Made by a program: the position numbers and the translations under genes
From: Chloroflexota bacterium
GTDB taxonomy: Bacteria > Chloroflexota > UBA6077 > SHYK01
Direction: 5' to 3'
NCBI GenBank assembly: GCA_035652535.1
Contig: DASRDP010000023.1
Coordinates: forward strand, 1 to 46,225
Length of the DNA: 46,225 nt
Part shown: positions 24,838 through 32,176 of the stretch, piece after piece
Layout of the letters: every line of letters starts with the position of its first letter
How positions within the stretch are numbered: position 1 is the stretch's first letter
Notes under the pieces: model-generated
The model's input: the letters and a program-made list of their open reading frames with translations, nothing else
Database searches by the model: none
What the model was told of the DNA's origin: nothing

Positions 24838-25959
24838 CTATGCTGGACCGAACACCTCTTCGACCAGGCTGATGACCTGGTCGCGCAGGCCAACCGCTTT
24901 CAGATCGTACGTTTTGATGGCGCCCGGCGCTGGCACGCGCCAGGGCAGTGCGTGGTCGGTCGGCACGTCGAGCCGCGCGCTCACGTAGCCCGAGGCGCGT
25001 GCGAAATCCGTCTGTCCCTCCTTCGAGAGGAGCCAGTTCACGTACACCTTTGCGGCGTTTGGATGCGGGGCTCGGTTGAAGATGGCGAGCGCGCCGTTGG
25101 CCGGGCTCACGTCGGAGCCTTCACGGATCTGGCGCACGTCCATAATCTGGATCGGAATCCCCTGTCGAATCCGCTCCTCAGCGATGGCGTCCGCGGTCCC
25201 GATCAGGATCGAATATCTGCCCTGCCCCACGGAGTCCACCTCCTGCTGGAAGTTGCTCAGGATGGTGATGTCCTGTCTGCCCAGGGCACGGATGAAGTCC
25301 GGGCCAAGGTCCGGGTGCAGGTAGAAGAAGGTGAAGGTCGCGAGGCCCGGGCCGGCGCGGCGCGGGTCGTTCATGACCATCTTCCCGCGCCACTTGGGAT
25401 CGAGAAGGTCCTTATAGGATTTGATCTCTCCGGGCTGGACGATGCTGGGGTTGATGAAGAGGGTTCCGCGCTGGAACGGCGTCATGATAATCAATCGGTG
25501 CTCGGGATCGAGATACTCGATGTCGCCGCCCCGCCAGTTCTTGGGGTCCTTGACGTCGTCGCGGATGAGCGCTTGATCGATCGGGTCAAAGGCGCCCATC
25601 GGGAACATCGCGTTCAGCGCGGTCGTCGTGCCCAGGACGTACACGTCCCATAGGTACTGCCCGGCGCTGCGCTCGTTGGACACCCGCGGCCCGACACCGG
25701 GTCCCGCGTCCGGGAGGAACTCCACGTGGATCCCGTATTCGCGCTCGAAGCCGGCCGTCAGTGCCTCCTGGGTGTTGACGCCTTCGAGCCCGATGACGTT
25801 GACACTGCCCTCCTTCTTCGCCTCCGCGAGGACGCGGTCCCACTCGGAGGTCTGTTGCGCCTGACCATTCGAAGCGCCCCCGGTTCCTCCCGGCGCGCCG
25901 GCCTGGCTCCCGCAGGCGACCATGATGACGACAGCCGCGATCGCCGGGATCAAGCGCAT
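24838..25959 (-). CDS. ABC transporter substrate-binding lipoprotein 2
   Basis: A 373-residue SBP_bac-type binding protein. ATG 25959 has GGAGGAAT about nine bases upstream; the frame open to 26019 is unlikely to be used. The signal AIAAVVIMVAC ends in a lipobox Cys at about residue 16, followed by a Gly/Ala/Gln linker. EWDRVLAEAKKEGSVNV begins the mature fold, and WLLSKEGQTDFARASGY is near the end. It is highly similar to the copy at 37280-38392 (shared REGSDVSPA, ARLDVPTDH, PWRVP and KTYDL) and less so to 7385-8524. It leads the LLM/hydrolase/CoxSL operon, so the ligand is likely that pathway's substrate. Confidence 0.9.
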   Translation of the reverse strand: MRLIPAIAAVVIMVACGSQAGAPGGTGGASNGQAQQTSEWDRVLAEAKKEGSVNVIGLEGVNTQEALTAGFEREYGIHVEFLPDAGPGVGPRVSNERSAGQYLWDVYVLGTTTALNAMFPMGAFDPIDQALIRDDVKDPKNWRGGDIEYLDPEHRLIIMTPFQRGTLFINPSIVQPGEIKSYKDLLDPKWRGKMVMNDPRRAGPGLATFTFFYLHPDLGPDFIRALGRQDITILSNFQQEVDSVGQGRYSILIGTADAIAEERIRQGIPIQIMDVRQIREGSDVSPANGALAIFNRAPHPNAAKVYVNWLLSKEGQTDFARASGYVSARLDVPTDHALPWRVPAPGAIKTYDLKAVGLRDQVISLVEEVFGPA

Positions 25960-26059
25960 GAGTGGAATTCCTCCGGTCGTGGGTGCGTGGAGTCTATCGT
26001 CATCGATGCCCACACGCAAGCGACCGCAGTGTAGACGCTTTGGACGCGGTGTCTGCGCG

Positions 26060-26491
26060 TCAGCCGGTGTCGTGGCGCGCGCCGGCGTCGGGGGTCGCGG
26101 GCGTGAGCACGGGCAGCGACAGCAGGTCGCTGGTCCATAGGCCGCCGACCTTGGTGCTCAGGTAGTCGCCGAGCGCGCCGCGCACGATCGCCACGTCGCG
26201 CCGGAGCCCATTGCGCACGGTGTAGAACGTGTCCTGGCCGCTTTCGAGCAGCTCGACCACCTCCTGGCGCGACTTCAGCCAGCCGGGGCCTGCGAGATGC
26301 GTAATGCCCACGATCGTTTCTGAGCCGGGTTCTCGGCTCACGTGGGTAACGAGGAAGTCTGCCAACGGATGGTCCACGGATATGAGGTTGAGAAGGGGTT
26401 CGTCGCTCTCGGCAGATAGTGTCGCGGACCTAGACTCCGGCAGCCCCGTATGGCGGGGTGGGGCCACCCTACCCGCCGGGGTGGTGAGCAA
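26060..26491 (-). CDS. DUF3892-like protein
   Basis: Up to 143 residues. The core VTHVSREPGSETIVGITHL, then EVVELLESGQDTFYTVRNG and VAIVRGALGDYLST resembles the small DUF3892 domain (a short beta-rich fold of unknown function, often with FYTxxNGxxAxV). The residues before the core look non-conserved and overlap a GC-rich imperfect hairpin, so the real start may be GTG 26377 rather than TTG 26491. It lies downstream of the PF04392 binding protein on the same strand. The role is unknown. Confidence 0.6.
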   Translation of the reverse strand: MLTTPAGRVAPPRHTGLPESRSATLSAESDEPLLNLISVDHPLADFLVTHVSREPGSETIVGITHLAGPGWLKSRQEVVELLESGQDTFYTVRNGLRRDVAIVRGALGDYLSTKVGGLWTSDLLSLPVLTPATPDAGARHDTG

Positions 26492-26530
26492 CGATTCGCG
26501 ATGGCCGATAGCGGACGCCGCACGCGCGAG

Positions 26531-27634
26531 CTACTGGATCAGCTCGGACGCCTGGCCCAGCACAGTCGGGGGAATCGGCAGACCCAGAACGCGAGCCGTC
26601 CGCAAATTGAGAACGACGTCGAACTGGGCGGGCTCTTCAACGGGGAGGTCGCCAGCCCGCGCCCCCTTCGCGATCTTGTCCACATATGCCGCGGCGCGTC
26701 GAAAGTTCGCGACGATATTGGGGCCATAAGCCATGAGCCCGCCCGCGGCGGCCCACTCGCGATCGTCATAAACGGCCGGAATTCGGAGCGTCGCGGCGCT
26801 GTCAATGATCTGTTTCTGTCTCTCTGGATCCGCGAACGCGTCCGCGCCGTATTGCATCATGCCGTCCGTGCGCGCGGGCAGGGCGGCGATCAGCGCGGGT
26901 TTCAGGTTGTCCGCCGCGCTCGGCTGGACGACCCGCACGTCAAGGCCGAGCGTCTGGGCGATCGCCTGCGTCTCAGCCAGTCCCGGTGGGTTGGGTGAGC
27001 TATCCCATGCGACCACGAACGCCACGTGTGAGACGGCCGGCGCGACCTCGTGGAGGAGCTGAAGACGACGAGCGTACTGCCTGGGCTCACTCCGGATAAT
27101 TCCTGTGAGGCTCCCGCCCGGGCGCGCGTAGCTCGCCACTTCGGACGTTCCGATGATCGAAGAGCTCATGAGCGCCTCGACGATGGGAGTCGGGCTCGCG
27201 AGTCGAATGAGTTTCGGGATGAGCTGGGGCGGCGCAGTCGTGACAATTACGTCCACGTTTGCCGCTCGCAGATCGGCGATCGCCAGCTCCTTCGCGCCGG
27301 CGCTTCCGTCGGTCGGGTGGCGTACCTCGATCGCCAAATTCAGTCCCTCACGGTAGCCCAGGTCCCGCAATCCGTTTTGAAGGCCGGCCAGGGCCTCGCG
27401 ATAAACGGGCGCGTCGATCAGGCTCACTCCCACGCGGAGGACCTTGCCCTGGCCCGCCATGGAGGGAGCGACGTTTACCGCCGCGTTACAGCGGATCGAT
27501 AGCGCGGACGCGACAGCGATCAGGAGCGCGAGCCGGGCGATTCGGCCATCCGGGATTCCGCGCCCGGGTCGGCTCCGTGGGTCCGCGGCTCCCGCTCGTG
27601 TCCGTCCGGCTCGCCCCCACGGCTCGGCGTTCAC
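26531..27634 (-). CDS. PF04392-type ABC substrate-binding protein 1
   Basis: About 367 residues from GTG 27634, eight bases after the previous gene's stop; the weak ribosome site makes the start uncertain. A hydrophobic segment (RLALLIAVASALSIRC) resembles an export or lipoprotein signal. The mature part has the PF04392 hallmarks: RVGVSLIDAPVYREALAGL, then GLRDLGYREGLNLAIE, PIVEALMSS, SYARPGGSLTGI, and a C-terminal YVDKIAKGARAGDLPVEEP. Proteins of this family bind small organic ligands and often lack clear transporter partners. None is adjacent here. It is a paralogue of 29676-30737, which is linked to a kinase. Confidence 0.82.
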   Translation of the reverse strand: MNAEPWGRAGRTRAGAADPRSRPGRGIPDGRIARLALLIAVASALSIRCNAAVNVAPSMAGQGKVLRVGVSLIDAPVYREALAGLQNGLRDLGYREGLNLAIEVRHPTDGSAGAKELAIADLRAANVDVIVTTAPPQLIPKLIRLASPTPIVEALMSSSIIGTSEVASYARPGGSLTGIIRSEPRQYARRLQLLHEVAPAVSHVAFVVAWDSSPNPPGLAETQAIAQTLGLDVRVVQPSAADNLKPALIAALPARTDGMMQYGADAFADPERQKQIIDSAATLRIPAVYDDREWAAAGGLMAYGPNIVANFRRAAAYVDKIAKGARAGDLPVEEPAQFDVVLNLRTARVLGLPIPPTVLGQASELIQ

Positions 27635-27641
27635 CGTCAGC

Positions 27642-27953
27642 TCAGTCGCGAAGGTACCCGTTGTCCCGTAGCCAGCGGACGAACTGGAGGCGATCCTCGC
27701 GCAGCCCTCCGGGCGCGGCCGGCTCGAGGGCGCGCTGCCCCGAGGACAGATCGACGGCAATCCACGAATTCCGAGCGAAGGCCACGCGCCGGAGGGCCGA
27801 AGCCCCCCGGCGCACGAGGTCCCAGACGTCGTGGATCACGAGGTCCGCGAAGACGATGCCGTTCGCATCCATCGCGAAGAGCAGCTCTTCCGGGCAGATG
27901 ACGGGCTCGCCGCTCCAGTCGTCGAGCGCGGCCAGCAAGCGTCGCATCACCAC
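27642..27953 (-). CDS. Hypothetical protein
   Basis: A 103-residue soluble protein I do not recognise. It begins MRRLLAALDDWSGEP (after GTG GTG ATG starts, with GGAGG upstream), has a hydrophobic centre (GIVFADLVIHDVWDLVRRG) and ends in a helical RLQFVRWLRDNGYLRD. It lies between a secreted protein and a PF04392 binding protein with short gaps on both sides, so it is probably co-transcribed with them. Confidence 0.6.
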   Translation of the reverse strand: MVMRRLLAALDDWSGEPVICPEELLFAMDANGIVFADLVIHDVWDLVRRGASALRRVAFARNSWIAVDLSSGQRALEPAAPGGLREDRLQFVRWLRDNGYLRD

Positions 27954-27972
27954 GTGTCACCTCCGCGCGCGC

Positions 27973-28788
27973 CTACGGGGCGCTCCAGGTCACGTTGCCG
28001 TCCGCGTCGTAGAGCTCGATGGTCGGGTCACCGTTGTCGGTGGTGCCGATGAAGATGCGAGAACGCTGTTCGTCCGAGATGACCAGGTGCGCGGAAAGCG
28101 GCCGGTCGCCGCTGAGGCCGTGGTCAACGGCCAGGTGCACCATCGGGTGCGACCGGTCCGGCGACCAGAGGTTGAGACTGGCGACGTCCTCGTCGGCCAC
28201 GCCACCGGCGGCGCCGGTTGAGAGCGCTGCTCTGGCCTGCCCATCGGCGTTGAGGAGGCTCAGCCGCGCGCTTCCGTCCGGCTGTGCGCGCAGACTTGCC
28301 CGGGCGCGTCCCTCATCACTCAAGAGGACGAGGGACGGATAGCCGTCCTCGTCAACGCGGGACGAGATACGCGTTCGGCCCGACTGATCATCTAACACCA
28401 GGGTTGCGATGGTTCCATCGTCGCCCGTGCCGTCGTTGCGCTCTCCGGTTCCGAGGCGCGCCACCAACGTCCGACCGTTGGGCTGATACACGTTGATGCC
28501 AGCGGTCAGCGGGTTCGGAGGCTGTCCGGGCGGGGCGCCGCCCGTTGCCGCCTGCACCCGTAACGTTCCATCAGCGTCGAGCGCCTGGATCACGCCGCCA
28601 CCGGTCGGTCTTGCCGAGAGCCGGACCTGATCCGTGCCATTGCCTCCGGACACCGTGACGGATTCAGCCCGAATCGTGCTGTCCTGGGCAGCCACCAGCG
28701 TCGGCCGGGAGACGTTGATCGCCATCATCGTTCCCAGGAACGCCATGACGAACGCGGTGCCGCCGCACGCGAGGATTGTGCGTTTCAT
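27973..28788 (-). CDS. Secreted repeat protein
   Basis: A 271-residue exported protein. The N-terminus MKRTILACGGTAFVMAFLGT, followed by a second hydrophobic turn to TLVAAQD, is a signal peptide or membrane anchor. The rest repeats a strand-turn-strand unit of about 25-30 residues with the pattern DGxxxLxLLxxxGxxRAxL (for example GSARLSLLNADGQARAAL), ending DADGNVTWSAP. I recall proteins with the same ending in Chloroflexota genomes. It is likely an elongated beta structure outside the cell. No function is assigned. Confidence 0.75.
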   Translation of the reverse strand: MKRTILACGGTAFVMAFLGTMMAINVSRPTLVAAQDSTIRAESVTVSGGNGTDQVRLSARPTGGGVIQALDADGTLRVQAATGGAPPGQPPNPLTAGINVYQPNGRTLVARLGTGERNDGTGDDGTIATLVLDDQSGRTRISSRVDEDGYPSLVLLSDEGRARASLRAQPDGSARLSLLNADGQARAALSTGAAGGVADEDVASLNLWSPDRSHPMVHLAVDHGLSGDRPLSAHLVISDEQRSRIFIGTTDNGDPTIELYDADGNVTWSAP

Positions 28789-28818
28789 GATCCTCTTCCT
28801 TATCTGAATCGAGTCGGG

Positions 28819-29439
28819 CTACGACGGGAACGGCGCGATGATGCGCTGAATGCGCTGCTGCATCGGGGCGCGACAGAGGGACGCGACCTTATTGAGGTAC
28901 GGCTGGAACGATCGATCGCTCGCGTTGGCCGCGCGGTGCGCGTCCATATCCGCCATGCTGGCGAACAGCATCGTCACTGCGAGTGCCGGTCCGTCGAGCG
29001 AGCCGATCTGACGGCTGAGCCCAGCTCCGGCCACGGCTCCACCGATGCCCTTCTGGAGGCGCTCGGCGAGCACATTGCGGAGCTCCGGCCCGTTCCCGGC
29101 CGACGGCTGGTAGCGATTGCGAATGAGGAACTTCGGCGTGGCCTTCAAGGGCGTCGAGTCCAGCTCTTCGTAGAGGACGACGGCGCGCTCCCGGGCCAGG
29201 CACTGGTCGATCTTCCGGCTCTCCTCGGGGCTCGGGAGGTGAGCGGCCATGTAGGCCTCGATGGCCGCGAGGTTCTCGAATCGAATCGAGTGGACGAACC
29301 CGGGCTGGGGCGCAAACATGTGGACGCTGAGGGCGTGGGGCGCTGCCTTGTTGCCGGTCGCGTTGCGCGCCTCGAGGGCTGCGCGCAGCTCGGGGCCCTT
29401 CCCGACGGCAGGGACGTGGATGATGCGCTCGGTGTACAT
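28819..29439 (-). CDS. NIPSNAP-like tandem alpha/beta-barrel domain protein
   Basis: A 206-residue protein with two similar halves, each starting with a strand and GKGPELRAALEAR or GNGPELRNVLAER and ending with a helix after FENLAAIEAYMAAH or FASMADMDAHRAAN. This fits two ferredoxin-like (dimeric alpha/beta barrel) units in tandem, as in NIPSNAP and related monooxygenase-like proteins. ATG 29439 has AGGAGG eight bases upstream; a longer frame to 29718 is not credible. It diverges from the PF04392 binding-protein/kinase operon. It could act on a small aromatic compound, but no catalytic residue can be pointed to. Confidence 0.65.
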   Translation of the reverse strand: MYTERIIHVPAVGKGPELRAALEARNATGNKAAPHALSVHMFAPQPGFVHSIRFENLAAIEAYMAAHLPSPEESRKIDQCLARERAVVLYEELDSTPLKATPKFLIRNRYQPSAGNGPELRNVLAERLQKGIGGAVAGAGLSRQIGSLDGPALAVTMLFASMADMDAHRAANASDRSFQPYLNKVASLCRAPMQQRIQRIIAPFPS

Positions 29440-29540
29440 GAGACTCGGCCTCCTTCGAATGCGTCGACCTGTCGGTCGCGATCGGGGCCACTGTAGACGG
29501 GCAGCGCGCCAGAGACCACGAACAGTCCGGACCAATGGCG

Positions 29541-29559
29541 CGAATTCTCGAAGAATTCG
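29541..29559. promoter_or_regulatory. Perfect palindrome in divergent promoter region
   Basis: CGAATTCT (29541-29548) and AGAATTCG (29552-29559) form a perfect 8-base inverted repeat around CGA. Shortly after come GTAAC at 29581 and 29591, its inverse GTTAC at 29605, and a TTGACC -35-like box at 29596-29601. The site lies between the NIPSNAP-like gene and the binding-protein/XRE/kinase operon and is a good candidate for autoregulation by the XRE protein. Confidence 0.45.
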
Positions 29560-29675
29560 TGTCAGAGTTCGTGCCGGGGAGTAACATTCCGTAACTTGAC
29601 CATCGTTACTCGTCGCCGGCGTCAACAGACCAAGAGTTGGCGCGGGCGCTCGCGGAGGTGATTGGCCTGAGCGGG

Positions 29676-30737
29676 ATGCAACCCATTGGCCCGACCGATT
29701 CTCGCGCGGTTCGCGCACGGAGCGCGCTCGCCGCCCTCCTCTGCGTCGTCCTGCCCTTGAGCGCGGCGTGCGCGCCGGCCATTCCGCTCCCAGGCGCGTG
29801 GGCCGCGCCGGAATCGCCGCCGCGCGTGTATCGCGTGGCCGTGATGACCCTGGGGGGACCGGTGTGGGATGGCTGGACGGAGGGGTTCCGCGATGGGATG
29901 CGCGATCTCGGCTATGTCGAGGGTCGGGACCTGGTCGTCGAGGACGTTCCCGCGGACTCCGAGGACGTGCAGACTACGCTGGCGACAATCGCGCGACTCC
30001 GACTTGAGGGTGTGGATGCCATTGTTTCCGCGGTGCTACCCCACCACCTTTCTGTCGTTGCCGCGGCAGCGGCACCCATTCCCATGGTGGAGCCCCTCCT
30101 CAACACGCCGAACGTCGGCGCGCCTCCCATCACCAGCTATGCGCACCCTGGCGGCAATCTCACCGGCATCATCGCCATCGACGTTGCCCAGCACGCGCGA
30201 CGATTGCAGCTCCTGAAGCAGGTCGCTCCCGCCGTCACTCGCGTCATCGTCCTGACACCATGGGACCGGCCGGACGACCTTCCGGGCTGGAGGGAGATCG
30301 CGGACATGGCCCGGTTTCTCCACGTAGACGTGGAGCGCGTGCAGCCGACCGGTCCCGACGACATCGAGCCTGCCCTGGAAGGGGCCGTCGAGCGGGGGGC
30401 CGATGGCCTGCTCCAGTATCAGGGGAATCCATTTGGGGATCAGGCTGTCCGTCAGCGAATCGGCGCCTTCGCGGCGCAATACCATCTGCCGGCGGTGTAC
30501 ATCGATCAGGGCTGGCCCAAGCTGGGCGCCTTGATGGCCTACAACACGAACGACGCGGCCAACTATCGCCGCGCGGCGACGTACGTGGATCGAATACTCA
30601 AAGGAGCCAACGTGCAGGACCTGCCCATCGAGCAGCCAACCACCTTCGACTTCGTCGTCAACCTGAACACTGCGCGCAATCTGGGCCTCACCGTGCCCAA
30701 GGACGTCCTTGCGCAAGCTTCACAGATCATCGAGTAG
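29676..30737 (+). CDS. PF04392-type ABC substrate-binding protein 2, linked to regulator and kinase
   Basis: A 353-residue binding protein from ATG 29676 (TTG 29637 is an alternative). The lipoprotein signal is AALLCVVLPLSAAC, with the lipobox Cys near residue 32. Family marks are RVAVMTLGGPVWDGW, then RDLGYVEGRDLVVED, PMVEPLLNT, SYAHPGGNLTGI and a terminal YVDRILKGANVQDLPIEQP. No permease or ATPase follows; instead an XRE/TPR regulator starts 11 bases downstream and a hybrid histidine kinase follows that. A sensory role, presenting a ligand to the kinase's extracellular domain, is a reasonable inference. It is a paralogue of 26531-27634. Confidence 0.82.
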   Translation: MQPIGPTDSRAVRARSALAALLCVVLPLSAACAPAIPLPGAWAAPESPPRVYRVAVMTLGGPVWDGWTEGFRDGMRDLGYVEGRDLVVEDVPADSEDVQTTLATIARLRLEGVDAIVSAVLPHHLSVVAAAAAPIPMVEPLLNTPNVGAPPITSYAHPGGNLTGIIAIDVAQHARRLQLLKQVAPAVTRVIVLTPWDRPDDLPGWREIADMARFLHVDVERVQPTGPDDIEPALEGAVERGADGLLQYQGNPFGDQAVRQRIGAFAAQYHLPAVYIDQGWPKLGALMAYNTNDAANYRRAATYVDRILKGANVQDLPIEQPTTFDFVVNLNTARNLGLTVPKDVLAQASQIIE

Positions 30738-30748
30738 GGGCAGGCCGC

Positions 30749-32176
30749 GTGACGCGAGTCGTCGACGAACGATTTGGAGCGGTGCTGCGGCAGTTCCGCA
30801 CCGAAGCGGGGCTGACCCAGGAGGGTCTCGCCGAGCGGGCCGGCCTCAGCGCGCGGACGGTGCAGAAGCTCGAGCGCGGTGAGTCAGCCCCCTACCCGGC
30901 GACATTTCGACGGATCGCGCAGGCTCTTCGCCTCTCGCCGGACAGCCGCGACCTCCTGCAATCGCTGCTTCGCCCTCAATCGATTCGCGGAAGCGGGCCG
31001 CCGGACACCGTGCGCCGCACCCCGGTGTTGGGTCATGCGCAGGAAGTGCACCCCGAACCGGCCCTTCCGGATCGTCGAGGTGGGCGGCGCGCAACGTCGA
31101 AGAACACCGAGAAGGACTCGCGCTTCGTCGTCGAGAGCCCAGAGCGGCTCAGACTCGTCCCCCTTGCAGACGAATGGGTAGCGTTCGTGCCCATCGCGCG
31201 CGCGCCGCAGTATGCCGGTCTCCTCGGAGAAATGGCGTCAATGGCCGCCGCGCACGGCGACTCGGGGGTGATGGGCGCCATCGGGAATCGCATCGGCTAT
31301 TGTCACCTGGCCGAGGGCGATCTGCGGCAGGCGCGCGCGGATTTCGAGGGCGCCGTGGGACAGGGCAAGCGTGGCGGAAGCAGCCTGGAGATGGCGCTTT
31401 CGCACGTTCTCCTCCAGTGGACTCGACTGTGCGCGGGCGATTTCGATCAAGTTCTCTTGTGTCACGAGCAGACGCTGGCCGCCCTCGACGAGGTGTCGGA
31501 CGCGCGACTGCGATGCTGGGGGATGGCGCCAGCTGCCCTGGCTGCGGCGTTCCTGGGCCAAGTGGATGTCGCGCGCGGGATCGCCGGCGATGCGCGCGCG
31601 CGGGCAGACGCGTCGGGCGACCCGGACTCGGTCGCCCTGGCAATCTCGGTCGATGCGATGGTTCGCACGGCGGGCGGGGACCCGCGTACGGGCGTCGACG
31701 TCGCCTCGGCGGCCTCGTCGATCACGTGCGGTCCGGCCGTGGGCATCTGGGTCGACGCGGCCCGGGGGTGGTCGATGGCCCGCGCCGCCACGGCGGGCGA
31801 CGGATCGGCCGACGATGCCCGATCCCTGTTCGAAGCGCTCCTCGGCCGCGTGCGTGCCCTCGGCGTCGGCCCGGCGGAGGTCGCCACGATGCTCTTCCTC
31901 GGCGAGAGCTATCGCGGTGCCGGCCAGAGCGCCGCCGGAAGATCGATGACTGAGGCGATGGTTGCGCGCGCCGAGGTGGCCGGCATGCGCTTTCCGCTGG
32001 CGATTGGGCGGCGCCTCCTCGGGGAGATCGCGCTAGACGACGAGCCGGGGGCAACCGCGCGCGCCGCGGCCGCCGGCCAGCTCGATGCGAGCATCGAGCT
32101 GCTCCGTCACATGCGCGCAGGTCCCGAGCTGGCGCTCGCGATCTCCGTCCGAGATCGGCTCGCGCGGACGTCATAG
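30749..32176 (+). CDS. XRE-family HTH regulator with TPR-like C-terminal region
   Basis: A 475-residue protein from GTG 30749. Residues about 8-65 are a classical XRE helix-turn-helix (LRQFRTEAGLTQEGLAERAG, SARTVQKLERG). A poorly structured basic linker (about 80-125) follows. From about 140 onward are Ala-rich helical pairs of TPR character (GNRIGYCHLAEGDLRQARAD). The whole resembles the sensor part of signal-transduction ATPase regulators but without an ATPase domain. The last codon's stop abuts the histidine kinase start (TAGATG), implying fixed co-expression. It may be the DNA-binding output of this cassette. Confidence 0.8.
   Translation: MTRVVDERFGAVLRQFRTEAGLTQEGLAERAGLSARTVQKLERGESAPYPATFRRIAQALRLSPDSRDLLQSLLRPQSIRGSGPPDTVRRTPVLGHAQEVHPEPALPDRRGGRRATSKNTEKDSRFVVESPERLRLVPLADEWVAFVPIARAPQYAGLLGEMASMAAAHGDSGVMGAIGNRIGYCHLAEGDLRQARADFEGAVGQGKRGGSSLEMALSHVLLQWTRLCAGDFDQVLLCHEQTLAALDEVSDARLRCWGMAPAALAAAFLGQVDVARGIAGDARARADASGDPDSVALAISVDAMVRTAGGDPRTGVDVASAASSITCGPAVGIWVDAARGWSMARAATAGDGSADDARSLFEALLGRVRALGVGPAEVATMLFLGESYRGAGQSAAGRSMTEAMVARAEVAGMRFPLAIGRRLLGEIALDDEPGATARAAAAGQLDASIELLRHMRAGPELALAISVRDRLARTS

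Noticed and set aside
26452-26477. GC-rich imperfect hairpin as terminator of the PF04392 binding-protein gene
   Set aside because: Pairing is interrupted and there is no T-run; it may only indicate that the DUF3892 gene starts further downstream.
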